This document shows, piece by piece, positions 32,224 through 42,939 of a stretch of 64,000 nucleotides of DNA. This stretch comes from Mantis religiosa (Eukaryota; Arthropoda; Insecta; Mantodea; Mantidae). Position 1 is the stretch's first letter, and each line of letters begins with the position of its first letter. A program made the translations under genes and the position numbers. The stretch spans positions 258,240,056-258,304,055 of the forward strand of contig CM060947.1 in NCBI GenBank assembly GCA_030765055.1. The letters are read 5' to 3'. The notes beneath the pieces were generated by a model. That model searched no databases. It was not told where the DNA came from and worked only from the letters and a program-made list of their open reading frames with translations.

Positions 32224-32589
32224 TGTCTTGAAGTAAAGAAAGTGTGCTTAAATGGAACCCGCATTAAATCACTGAGGAATTTCTGTTCACTGTGTCTCTA
32301 TGAACGTGTGTAACAAGTTTCATTAGTCTTAACACTTAAATTAATCTTAAATTATGAAAAATGCTGAAATTTCCAATGGCCAGTAAACAAGGATAAATAA
32401 TTATTGTGTATTTTTAAGTACTGCAAGGCAAACTCCATTCCTTTCCTAAACCTTCAAGAAATTAGAGCCAAAATTATTTCTAACAAACTTGGAATGGATT
32501 AATATGAAGTAAATATAAATTAAATGTCCGTTCTAATGTATAGATTATACAGGAACGTCTACAAAATTATATACGAATTAAACATGTTT
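31856..32589. other. Unassigned AT-rich sequence with a long A-run
   Basis: An uninterrupted A-run lies at about 32187-32220. The short upstream cttaaattgtggtctaatat may be the 3' end of an unidentified retroposon, but I cannot place it. No ORF is recognisable. Confidence 0.35.
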
Positions 32590-33035
32590 GATTACATAGA
32601 CAAGAATAAACGTCACAGCAGCTGCCATCTACTAGAACCGCCACCAACTACTTGCGCATATCAAATCAATAGAACTGCAGAGAGTTGGGGAACCCGCCGC
32701 TAGATGTTAGGAGATCACTGAGGCTGCCACGATTCGTTTTCCCTGCAGCAGACATACTTTGTTGTAAAACTTAAGAAAGTGGGGAGGAAGATAAATAAAT
32801 GCAAGAAGAAGGGCAAGAGAAGGAAGGAATCAGTGTTGGAACGTCTCCATCGGAGAAGAGGCGAGAAAATTGAATCAGCTAAGTAAAGAGAAGTACTTTT
32901 TAAGCCCTTATCAATGGAGTCCTTAAACTGGTAGCAGAAAATTGGAAGATGAAAGACTTTGGAAACGTTTTCGGGGAAGAGAAGAAGTGCCAAGTATCGA
33001 GAGGAGGGAGACAGTTATTTTCAAATTGGTTTTAA
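32590..33035 (+). repeat. Unclassified interspersed repeat, copy 1
   Basis: About 220 bp from 32770 (aagataaataaatgcaagaa, agcccttatcaatggagtcc, gggaacg-like ends) is almost identical to 42203-42420. Weaker similarity reaches back to about 32590. Translation gives no familiar domain. It may be a UTR piece of an unrecognised retroelement or a retropseudogene. Confidence 0.7.
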
Positions 33036-33392
33036 ATTTGTAGAAGAGATGCAAACAAAGTCCGGAACATAAAATTAAAACTGGGAATTACACAGTAGTG
33101 TTTTAGCAATGTACATTAGCAAACACGTGTTTGAAATTTCTAAACGCCACAAAATTTATATTGAAAAATTCCCAATTTTAATATTCTAATTTGGACGAAA
33201 TGTGCATATTTTTAAAACAAGTTCCTGGTCAATTTACTGGGTACTATTAACTTGTATACCTACTGTTTTGAAAATGTGACCCCCGTACTTTTGAAATAGT
33301 ACACTACATCGAGAAATTTTAGAGATGAAATACAATGAGATCCATGTAAACTTGAACCATTACTATAAGCCATAAGTTTTGAACCAATAATG
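33036..33392. other. Unassigned AT-rich sequence
   Basis: Nothing recognisable between the interspersed repeat and the mariner. Confidence 0.3.
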
Positions 33393-34740
33393 CGAGGGTG
33401 GGGCAAAAAGCAATGCCTCCTATTTTTTTTTTCTTTTTTAGTTTCCAAGAAAATTGGTTCTAATTTCCATAGCTTGAAAACTACAGCATTGACGATTAAT
33501 TTGTCACTATTCAATATAATATCCGTCCTTTTCCACAGTTTTGGTCCATCTTTTAACTAGGGCATGTATTCCAGTGTGGTAAAGCACACGGTCTTGCTTC
33601 CTAAGCCATTGACGCCCGGACGTTTTAACAGCCTCCTCATCTTCAAAATGAATCCTACGATGATCTTCCTTTAGTGGCGCGAACAGATGGAAGTCTGATG
33701 GTGCCAGGACAGGGCTGTATGGGGGGTGAGGTAAGCCCTGCCATCCCAAACTCTCAATTTCTGCAGGTCTGTGTGTGGTCTTGCATTGTCATGCAAAAGA
33801 AGAACATCCGCCATAGTTTTTGCTGGGCGAACTCGGCGAAGACGTGCTTTCAGCTTTTTGAGAGATCTGACGTATTGAACCGAATTTATTGTGCATCCCT
33901 GCTCCAAAAAACAATCATAAGCACACCATCTGCATTCAAAAACACTGCCGCCATAACTTTCCCAGCCGATCACCACGTTTTAAATATTTTTTTCTACGGT
34001 GACTTTGTGTGATGCCATTCCATTGACTTGTCTCTTTGAATCAAGTGCAAAAAAAAAAAAAAAAAAAAAAAAAAATGAACCCACGTTTCGTCTCCAGTAA
34101 TAATTTCTTCCATAATCGCCTCTCCCTCCAAATGGAAGCGCTGCAAATGTTCGGATGCTATTGTTTTCCCTTTTCCTTTGATTTGGGCGGTTAACATTCT
34201 TGATACCCAACGTAAACAAACTTTTGAGTAACCCATTTGTTGAATAATCCTGATCACACTGCCTTTACTGAAGGAGATAATGCGACACAATTCATCTGTT
34301 GTTACCCGGCGATCACCAAGAATGATGTCATCGACTCGCTGAATGTTGCATGGAGTCACAGCAGTCACTGGCCTGCCGCTTTGCTTTTCATCTGCCAATG
34401 ATGTTTGACCTTCAGCTTCGTTACAGCGACGAACCCATCGTCTAACAGTGCTGACATCCACCGCTGCATCACCTAACACAGTTTTTAGCCTTTCGTGAAT
34501 GCGAATTCGCGTTTCACCTTCCGCAGTCAAAAATTCAATCACAGAACGCTGTCTAATACGAATGACGATGCCAGCCATTTTGCAAGAGCATGCAGTGCTG
34601 CCACCTGTTGAGTTAGGAAGTTACTATTGCAGGGAATTGGAGAAGAAGGTTTGAGGAATTGCACCAAATTCAAAGCTTTCACATAACTTACTTATGTAAG
34701 GGAAAAAAGTTAGGAAGCATTACTTTTTGACCTAACCTCG
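33393..34740 (-). mobile_element. Mariner element, sister of the 18.3-kb copy
   Basis: The ends cgagggtggggcaaaaagca (33393) and, in reverse, cgaggttaggtcaaaaagta (34740) match the terminal repeats of the copy at 18318-19614. TA follows the right end; the left flank reads TG. It holds the same transposase in the opposite orientation. Confidence 0.92.
33510..34578 (-). pseudogene. Mariner transposase with an A-run expansion
   Basis: The start at 34578 (MAGIVIRIRQRSVIEFLTAE) opens both helix-turn-helix units and the linker QSGRPVTA, then ITGDETWVHF with the first aspartate. A run of about 29 A (34049-34075, T in the sense strand) has expanded right after it, adding a string of phenylalanines and shifting frame. 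Downstream come LLHDNARPHTD (second aspartate) and, after a small deletion that removes the residues before it, PYSPVLAPSDFHLFAPLKED with the third aspartate. The C-terminus HALVKRWTKTVEKDGYYIE is present. All catalytic residues are recognisable, but the protein is broken in at least two places. Confidence 0.92.
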
Positions 34741-34769
34741 TAGGACACACGTGCAACTTTGGAAGAATA

Positions 34770-36790
34770 TAATACACAATTAAGAGATTAGAAATTAATT
34801 GTGTAGGACGTACTATGAAAGGGCAGAACCAGACTGAAAAATTCAATGCCATAGCGGGGATTTGAACCACGTATCTTCTGATCTCCGTCCAGCTGCTCTT
34901 GAGCTACTATGACCAATGTGCAGAATTGACATTAAATTCTCCAGCTGACTTTTATTCTTCGCGTTAAACCACTAGGAGATTTCATAAACACACGAGACAA
35001 CTACCCTAATGACGACTTAGTATGCTGTAAGTACTTTAAGGTCCGAGCTTTATAGTTCGGACCACTATTAGGTACAACTGACTCGTGTTTTTCCCGGTAA
35101 ACTACTAAGAGTTCTCATAAACACATGAGACAACTACCTTAATGGTAACTTACTATGCTGTAAATACGTTAAGGCCCGGGCTTTATAGTTCAAACCACTA
35201 TTAGGTACAACTGCCTCGTGTTTTTTCCCGGTAAACCACTAAGAGTTCTCATAAACACATGAGACAACTACCTTAATGACGACTTACTATGCTGTAAGTA
35301 CTTTAAGGCCCGGGCTTTATAGTTCGGACCACTAATAGGTACAACTGACTCGTGTTTTTTTCCGGTAAACCACTAAGAGTTCTCATAAACACATGAGACA
35401 ACTACCTTAATGGTAACTTACTATGCTGTAAATACGTTAAGGCCCGGGCTTTATAGTTCGAACCACTATTAGGTACAACTGACTCCTGTTTTTCCTGGTA
35501 AACCACTAGGAGTTCTCATAAACACATGAGACAACTACCTTAATGACGACTTACTATGCTGTAAGTACTTTAAGGCCCGGGCTTTATAGTTCGGACCACT
35601 ATTAGGTACAACTGACTCGTGTTTTTCCCGGTAAACCACTAGGAGTTCTCATAAACACATGAGACAACTATCTTAATGACGACTTACTATGCTGTAAGTA
35701 CTTTAAGATCCGGGCTTTATAGTTCGGACCACTATTAGGTACAACTGCCTCGTGATTTTCCCGGTAAACCATTAGGAGTTCACATAAACACATGAGACAA
35801 CTACCTTAATGACGGCTTACTATGCTGTAAGTACTTTAAGGCCCGGGCTTTATAGCTCGGACCACTATTAGGTACAACTGCCTCGTGATTTTCCCGGTAA
35901 ACCACTAGGAGTTCACATAAACACATGAGACAACTACCTTAATGACGACTTACTATGCTGTAAGTACTTTAAGGCCCGGGCTTTATAGCTCGGACCACTA
36001 TTAGGTACAACTGACTCGTGTTTTTCCCGGTAAACCACTAGGAGTTCTCGTAAACACATGAGACAACTACCTTAATGACGACTTACTATGCTGTAAGTAC
36101 TTTAAGGCCCGAGCTTTATAGTTCGGACCACTATTAGGTACAACTGACTCGTGTTTTTCCGGGTAAACCACTAGGAGTTCTCATAAACACATGAGACAAC
36201 TACCTTAATGACGACTTACTATGCTGTAAGTACTTTAAGGCCCGAGCTTTATAGTTCGGACCACTATTAGGTACAACTGACTCGTGTTTTTCCCGGTAAA
36301 CCACTAGGAGTTCTCATAAACACAGGAGACAAGTACCTTAATGACGACTTACTATGCTGTAAGTACTTTAAGGCCCGGGCTTTATAGTTCGGATCACTAT
36401 TAGGTACAACTGACTCGTGTTTTTCCCGGTAAACCACTAGGAGTTCTCATAAACACACGAGACAACTACCTTAATGGCGACTTACTATGCTGTAAGAACT
36501 TTAAGGTTCGGGCTTTAGAGTTCGGACCACTATTAGGTACAATTAATGGAGATTAATTGTTTTTTCACACTAGCCTGGTGTAGTACGCACAAGAGTCAGT
36601 TGGAGAATTTAATGTCAGATTGGCACGTTGGCCATGGTTGCTCAATGGTTAGAGCAGCTGGATGGAGACTAGAGAATCCGTGGTTCAAATCCCGGCTATG
36701 GCATTGAATTCTTCACTCTGGTTCGGCCCTTTCATAGTGCGTCCTACACACGGCTAGCGTGAAAGAAGTATTAATTTCTATTAATTGTAT
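34770..36790. mobile_element. Foldback element: tRNA-like ends around a 133-bp array (SINE-B)
   Basis: The left end tgtgtaggacgtactatgaa (34800) and the right end, in reverse tgtgtaggacgcactatgaa (36750), begin inverted repeats of about 150 bp. Both arms contain the SINE-B head, minus strand at about 34840-34920 and plus strand at about 36620-36710, with box B ggttcaaatcc. The inverted homology probably reaches slightly further out (gagattagaaattaatt). The arms enclose twelve copies of a 133-bp unit. I know of no named family with this layout. Confidence 0.82.
34925..36545 (+). repeat. 133-bp tandem array inside the foldback element
   Basis: The landmark tatgctgtaa recurs at 35021, 35154, 35288, 35422 and 35555 and continues to about 36486, giving twelve units of 133-134 bp. 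Each contains ggtaaaccactaggagttct, acacatgagacaactacctt and aaggcccgggctttatagtt. The unit equals the body sequence that adjoins the SINE-B head at 5.4 kb. Two alternating variants (gacgac and ggtaac) are visible at the left end. Confidence 0.94.
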
Positions 36791-37051
36791 CTAGTAGTCG
36801 TCCGAGATATAAAGCCCGGGCCTTAAAGTACTTACAGAATAGTAAGTCGCCATTAAGGTAGTTGTCTCATGTGTTTATGAGAACTCCTAGTGGTTTACCG
36901 GGAGAACAAGAGTCAGTTGGAGAATTTTATGTCATGTTGGCACGTTGGCCATAGTAGCTCAATGGTTACAGTAGCTGGACTGTGACCAGAATATCCGTGG
37001 TTCAAATTCCGGTATGGTATTGAACTTTTCAGTGTGGCTCTGCCCTTTCAT
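36791..37051 (+). repeat. Extra SINE-B arm, body plus head
   Basis: After the foldback element, one body unit in reverse orientation (ataaagcccgggccttaaag) is followed by the tRNA-like head (gtagctcaatggttacagta, ggttcaaattcc) and the terminal tggctctgccctttcataat. It repeats the right half of the element. Confidence 0.8.
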
Positions 37052-37582
37052 AATTAACAGATTAAATTACACTATTTACAGGTCAGAGAAATTGCTGGAA
37101 GTGTTCTCCACCAACATCTATGGACCGTTGGTCCCATTTTCTTTGATACGACTGTAGACACTCAAGTTTATATGGGTATCTTCAAGACATTTGTGGAGTA
37201 GCTATGATATCGAATTGAGAGAAGGTTATTTCCAGCAAGATGGAGTAACATGCCACACATCTAATGAAACAATGGAACTTGTACCCAATTTCTTTGTTAA
37301 TCAAATTATCTCAAATGGTCTGTGGCCCCCAGATCCCCTGATCTAACCTCACCACCCCTTGTGGTGGTATCTAAGAAATAGAGTGTACAAGAATATGCCA
37401 CGGACAATTGATGTTCTCAAGGAATCCATTTGTATGGAAACAAGAAACATTGGCGAGGATACTCTCCGGAAAACTTCAGAGAATATGCTGATACGTGTCC
37501 AAACATGTATAGATGTTGGTGGAGGATAATTCCAAGATTTTCTATGAGATGTAAGTAGTGTAATGTGCCAATTGTGTATTAT
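37052..37582 (+). mobile_element. MITE-like element 1 with transposase C-terminus
   Basis: The left end agattaaattacactattta and the right end, in reverse cattacactacttacatctc, are inverted repeats of about 75 bp that end in ctccaccaacatct. Between them a frame encodes REGYFQQDGVTCHTSNETME, PPRSPDLTS and further C-terminal residues of a Tc1/mariner-superfamily transposase, with stops. It matches the copy at 41219-41735 in structure and size (about 520 bp). Confidence 0.8.
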
Positions 37583-38205
37583 ATTCTCCAAATGTTATGG
37601 CCTATTGAAATGGTCCAGATGTATATGGATCACACTATACATCAAGAAATTGAAGAGATGAAATATTACATTATTGGATCCTTATTCTTTTAAAAGATCT
37701 GTGGCAATATATCTTAGGAAATATTAGTTTTGGAAACCCTTAATAAAAATTTAAGGAATGTCTTACGCCTTATGTGCAAGTAGGAGGGTCGTTTGGTACG
37801 TATGGTAAAAGCCAAGAATAATTGATTTTTCGTGTACATCTCACCTTATTTCTGGGCATACAAAAGCCAACAGAAGTATTAGAATGATAAAACATGTAAC
37901 AATGCACGTGCTGAAAATACTGTAGTATTTATTTGGCAGCGTTGAATTGTTAAACATGTAAACATTAAACTTTTGTGTCTCGGAAACAGTGTTTAAAATA
38001 TCACTTTGCATAAATTTATTACACAATCTGTATTGTATTTATTCTATTATCCCTCTTATTGGAGGACATATGTATTCGAACGTACCCAGTCAAACAGAGA
38101 GAAAGGTGGTTGGACGTACCCTACATGTCCCTACCACATAGCAGTTGTGTTTATGCTATGTCTCGAGACATTTTGCTGAAAGTTATTCAGCCGATTGTGA
38201 TCTCG
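37583..38205. other. Unassigned sequence
   Basis: AT-rich DNA with a weak Tc1-like leader near 38050-38200 (the 38059 and 38145 frames run into the transposase below). Nothing else is recognisable. Confidence 0.35.
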
Positions 38206-38212
38206 CAGGTAA

Positions 38213-38784
38213 TATGGGACGTAAAGGTAAGGAGGCAACGGTGGCAGAGAGGAGTATCGTGATAAATATGTACAAACAAAACAAATCTCTCTCTGAAATT
38301 GCCAAAACCATTAACAGAAGCAAAACTACAGTGTTCTGTATAATTCAACGCTTCAAACAGACAAATACTGTTGTAAATAAACCTACAAATGGTGCTTCTT
38401 CTAAACTCACCACCAGAGACAGTTGAAGCAGAATCCGAGAGTCACTGCATATGAGATTAGAGGATGCCTTAAGCAATATTCTGGCACTGTGTTTCACACC
38501 AGAACATTTGAACGGATTTTAAATAGTACTGGGTACAATGAACGCGTTCCTAGGAAGAAACCATTTGTTAATAAGGTGAATAAGAAAAAGCGTATAGAAT
38601 TTGCTAAAAGGTATGTGGCAAAACCAACCGAATTCTGGGACAAGCTTCTCTGGTCGGACGAGAGGAAATTCTGCTTATACAAGAGTGATGGACGTCTTAA
38701 AGTGTGGAGACTGCCAAATACAGAATGTGAACCTGAGAACATGCTAGATACAGATTTCCTTCTAGATGTTCTGTACAGGATTTA
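38213..38784 (+). pseudogene. Tc1-like transposase, N-terminal half
   Basis: An ATG at about 38213 gives MGRKGKEATVAERSIVINMY followed by KQNKSLSEIAKTINRSKTTV, the paired-like helix-turn-helix of Tc1 elements. A frameshift near 38425 continues with NPRVTAYEIRGCLKQYSGTV, then KKRIEFAKRYVAKPTEFWDK and the first catalytic aspartate in LLWSDERKFCLYKSDG. The next block VWRLPNTECEPENM is normal, then the frame turns to unrelated sequence. The following catalytic part is found inverted at 38810-39060. Confidence 0.85.
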
Positions 38785-38809
38785 AATCTGGAGATTGGGG
38801 CGGTGTCTT

Positions 38810-39058
38810 CAAAGTGACAGGAGTGTTGCACACTATCCACTATCCAATTTCATTAGTATGCTTTGGATCATTGTCCTGCTGGATGTAATAATCATGCCCT
38901 AATACCAGCTTCTCTGAACTCATTTTAAGGGTGTTTTCAAGAATCTTCTTGAATTCAAATTTTTCCATGACCCCATCTATGAACACAAGTTCCCCAAAGA
39001 CAGATAAAGCTATACAGCCCTATACCATCACTCTACCGCTACCATTTTTCACTGATGA
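38810..39058 (-). pseudogene. Inverted middle part of the Tc1-like transposase
   Basis: On the minus strand the segment reads VKNGSGRVMV, a stop, then LVFIDGVMEKFEFKKILEN and YYIQQDNDPKHTNEIG, which carries the second catalytic aspartate of Tc1 elements (DNDPKHT). It is the piece that should follow the first half on the plus strand, but it lies in the opposite orientation. Its edge abuts the 107-bp array at 39060. Confidence 0.8.
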
Positions 39059-39059
39059 A

Positions 39060-40252
39060 TGTCTATTAACACTAATCTCTATGTAGCCTGTACTCATTCG
39101 AACATAACTTTATTCATCGTCCGATATGACTTAACGTTGGAGATTTTCTCTTATCCTAAAAGATGGATGTCTGATAAATCTAATCTCTATGTAACCTGTA
39201 CTCATTCGAACATCATTTTATTCATCGTCCGACATGACTTTAACGTTGGAGGTTTTACCTGATCCTGAAAGATAGATGTCTGGTAACTCTAAGCTCTATG
39301 TAGCCTGTACTCATTTGAACATCATTTTATCTACCATTCGATATGACTTTAACGTTGGAGGCTTTCCCTCATCCTCAAAGATGGATGTCTTGTTACTCTA
39401 GGCTCTATGTAGCCTGTACTCATTTGAACAGCATTTTATTCATCGTCCGATATGACATTAACTTTGGAGGTTCTACCTCAACCTGAAAGATGGATGTCTG
39501 GTAACTCTAAGCTCTATGTATCCTGCACTCATTTGAACATTATTTCTTTCGTGATCCGGTATAACTTAACTTTGGAGGTTGTCCCTTATTCTGAAAGATG
39601 ATTGTCGGGTAATTTTAAGCTCCATGGACCCTATAGTCATTTCAACATCATTTCATTCATCGTCCGATATGACTTAACGTTGGAGGTTTTGTTTTATCTC
39701 GAAAGATGGATGTCTGGTAACTCTAAGCTCTATGTAGCCTGTACTCATTGGAACATCAATTCATTCAGCTTCCGATTATACTTAACGTTGGAGGTTTTCT
39801 CTTATTCTGAAGGATGATTGTCTGGTAACCTTAATTTCCATGGACCCTATACTCATTTCAACATCATTTCATTCATCGTCCGAAATGACTTAACGTTGGA
39901 GGTTTCCTCTTATCCTGAAAGATGAATGTCTGGCAACTCTAAGCTCTTTGTAGCCTGTACTCATTTCATCATTTCATTCATCGTCCGATATGACTTTAAC
40001 GTTGGAGGTTTTCCCTTATCCTGAAAGACAAATATCTCGTGCCGCTAAGCTCTAAGTACCTTTTACTGATTTGAACATCATTTCATTTATCGTACGATAT
40101 GACTTAACTTTGGAGATTTCCTTTATTATGAAACATAAATGTCTGCTAACTCTAAGCTCTATGTACCGTGTACTCATTTGTACATCATTTCATTCATCGT
40201 CCGATATGACTTACCATTGGAGGTTTTCCCCTATCCTGAAAGACTGAGTTCT
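39060..40252 (-). repeat. 107-bp SINE-A-body array (array 2), opposite orientation
   Basis: About eleven monomers carry cattcatcgtccgatatgac, cgttggaggttttcccttat and ctggtaactctaagctctat, the reverse complement of array 1. Divergence between units is greater than in the 47-kb array, so this block is older or less homogenised. No tRNA-like head is evident at either edge. Confidence 0.92.
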
Positions 40253-41165
40253 GAGTCTTTGTAGGCACTCATCTATGGCAGAACGGACGGCATCTAGGGG
40301 AAATCCGTCACTGTTGATAACAAGGAACGCTTTAAAGTTCCAATGTTGTGGTGGCTCTTCTTGCAGACGATGCTATCAAGCAGTGACCACAGTCGGTAGT
40401 CTCATCCATTCAGGCCCGGACTGCTACTGAGCCAATCTTCTGGAGAAATGAATTCAGGGCCATGACGCTGAAGCCATGCTTGCGTTAGCCTGGCCATGTG
40501 GGAAGGGGCGGAATCCTGCTGGAAAGTCCATGATTGGTTTTGAAACAATGTGCCACTCAAGTTCTTGCCAATAGAGTCCAATCAGTGCTTTCATACACTC
40601 TGGCGCTCGTTTTAATGACATTTTCGCAAAAATATAGCTAGGTGGTACCAGATTGTCTCACCCCCAGAGCCCTCTGGCTTCCCAAGTTGATGATGATGCA
40701 TAAAGCCTCTCGCTTTCCATATTGAAAGACTCCTCAATAATGAAAACTTTTTCATCAGGGAACAGGATGTTCCGATAAGCATTTTGAGCGTAGTGCTGTA
40801 GCACGTGTCGACGTTTAAGCATTCTCAGCTTCTTTTGGCGTGTGTCAAGATAATGCCCTTTACGTCGGCAATAATCCCTTAGTATCAGTTCCTCTGACAG
40901 AAGCCTGGCCATTTTATTTTTGGAAATGTTCATTTCACGGAACTAGATAGCTAGCTTCCGCACAGGTTTTCTCCGAACACGAGCCGCCACTACATTTTGG
41001 GCTGTAGGAGTCCTGACACTGGGTGATTGACGCTCCCTTGGCCGATTCTTTACAATCCCAGTTGCAGTGAATTGCTCAATGGTGCGGTACACAAACATGT
41101 GGCTATTTTTCAGCTTTTGTAGCGTCTTGGAAAGTCACTTGCTGTTTTTCCAACTTTATCTAACG
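40253..41165 (-). pseudogene. Tc1/mariner-superfamily (maT-like) transposase pseudogene
   Basis: Upstream on the minus strand (41165-40950) are residues resembling the helix-turn-helix (a run near VYRTIEQF…GIVKNRP). The open piece 40933-40658 reads MNISKNKMARLLSEELILRD and QNAYRNILFPDEKVFIIEES, the first-aspartate block in the LFPDEK..FTIE style of maT-like elements. Past several stops follow SLKRAPECMKALIGLYW and fragments towards 40260, where the second and third acidic residues are not clearly preserved. It is much decayed. Confidence 0.65.
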
Positions 41166-41218
41166 CATTGACGGCTACACGACTTCCATGCCGAAACCTG
41201 GAGCTAAATGCTTCCTCA

Positions 41219-41735
41219 TACACAACTGGAGATTACGTTACACTATTTACATCTCAGACAAAATGTTGGAAGTGTCCTCCACCAGCATCTATACATGTTT
41301 GTACTCGTCTCACCATATTCTCTGAACTTTTACGGAGAATATCCTCGCCAATGTTACTTATTTCGTTTCGAAAGCATCCCTTGAGAACATCAATTGTCCG
41401 TGGCCTATTCTTGTACACTCTATTTTTAGATACCCCACAAGAAAAATCTGGTGAGGTTAGGTCAGACGATCAAAGAAACTGGTTACAAGTTCAATGGTAT
41501 CATTAGATGTATGACACGTTGCTCCTTCTTCCTGGAAATAACCTTCTCTCAATTTTGTACCATCCAGCTGCTCCAAAAATGTCCTGAAGATACCCATATA
41601 AACTTCAGTCTCTACAGTCGTTTCAAAGAAAATGTTACCAACGATACTTAGATGCTGGTGGAGGACACTTCTAACATTTTCTCTGAAATGTAAATAATTT
41701 AATTTAATCTCCCAATTGGTTGTGTTCAAAGTAGG
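41219..41735 (-). mobile_element. MITE-like element 2 with transposase C-terminus
   Basis: The left end cacaactggagattacgtta and the right end, in reverse cacaaccaattgggagatta, form inverted repeats of about 75 bp. The minus-strand frame encodes FFETTVETEVYMGIFRTFLE and REGYFQEEGATCHTSNDTIE. In the second motif QDG has become EEG, so the catalytic aspartate is lost. Same family as 37052-37582. Confidence 0.82.
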
Positions 41736-42069
41736 TTTAAAACCCAGGTTTCTCTATCAGCACTGCAAATGTGAAGGGGAAAAAAGACTAACGAACCATT
41801 TGCAACAAAGAACATCTAAACAGATAAGCTGCAACTCTTTCGTGATATTTTTGATATTGGTGATGATGGAATCTCTCCAATCATTGGACATCTAAATATC
41901 GTCGTTTGGTGGAGGTACTAGGTTCTAAAGCCAAAGATTAAATATAAAAAGTAATTTAGATTACTGTGCACTAAATTCATTAAACAACGGTAGGCAAATT
42001 AATCGCTTATAAAACGCTCTAACAAACATCTGAACATCAATGGAATAGCTGCCTTTATGACTATAAACC
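41736..42069. other. Unassigned sequence
   Basis: Nothing recognisable. Confidence 0.3.
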
Positions 42070-42430
42070 GACACTATCGCCATCTCTTGGAGCAAGGGAC
42101 AACTGCGTAGAAGGTGGAATCAATAGCACCTGACGTAGTTGCAGTTCCTGCCGTGAGATGTCAGGTGTTCACCGCGTACTGCATTCCGCGCAGAAGAAAG
42201 TGTGGAAGAAGATAAATAAATGCAAGAAGAAGGGCAAGACAAGGAAGGAATCAGTGTTGGAACGTCTCCATCGCAGAAGAGGCGAGAAAATTGAATCAGC
42301 TAAGTAAAGAGAAGTACTTTTTAAGCCCTTATCAATGGAGTCCTTTAACTGGTAGCAGAAAATTGGAAGATGGAAGACTTTGGGAACGTTTTCGGGGAAG
42401 AGGATGTGCCAAGTACCGAAAACAATTTCC
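42070..42430 (+). repeat. Unclassified interspersed repeat, copy 2
   Basis: It matches 32590-33035, most strongly over 42203-42420. Small length differences occur at the edges. Confidence 0.7.
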
Positions 42431-42935
42431 AAATTGGGCGGAAATTCCTACGTAGCTAAGAGGACCAAGAGGGGAAATTAAAAGCGACAGAAGTGGAGGG
42501 AATTTTATCACCGAGCTATGCAAAACCAGTACACTACATTTGCTTATTAGAATTAAACGTATGTATCTAAGTGGATTGAAAGTTGATGACGTCAGTCTAC
42601 AACTCTTATATCATAGACATGTACATAATAGCGTTTCTTTGGCCGGAGATTGGAAAATACGTTTATTATGACATTTTTGGTTATGATATACCACTCCTTA
42701 GTTTTGGAAGTTTTTCTCAATTTTACGAAATTATTTTGCATTTTCTTGCCCTTTGCGCCTTAATTTATTTATTTTACTGAATTTACACCAAGAGGCCTCC
42801 CAAAAAGTTCATGGTTTCAATCGAGGCCTTCTATTAAAGCTGCAGATGGCAAAATTCCGCAGCCGGTTCATACCTTTTTGGGTCACTCGGTATTTCCGAA
42901 GGTAGGATGGTACTTTCCAAACCTCACAATACTAA
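42431..42935. other. Unassigned sequence
   Basis: Short ORFs (42583-42780) are hydrophobic and AT-driven; no family signature. Confidence 0.3.
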
Positions 42936-42939
42936 GAAC

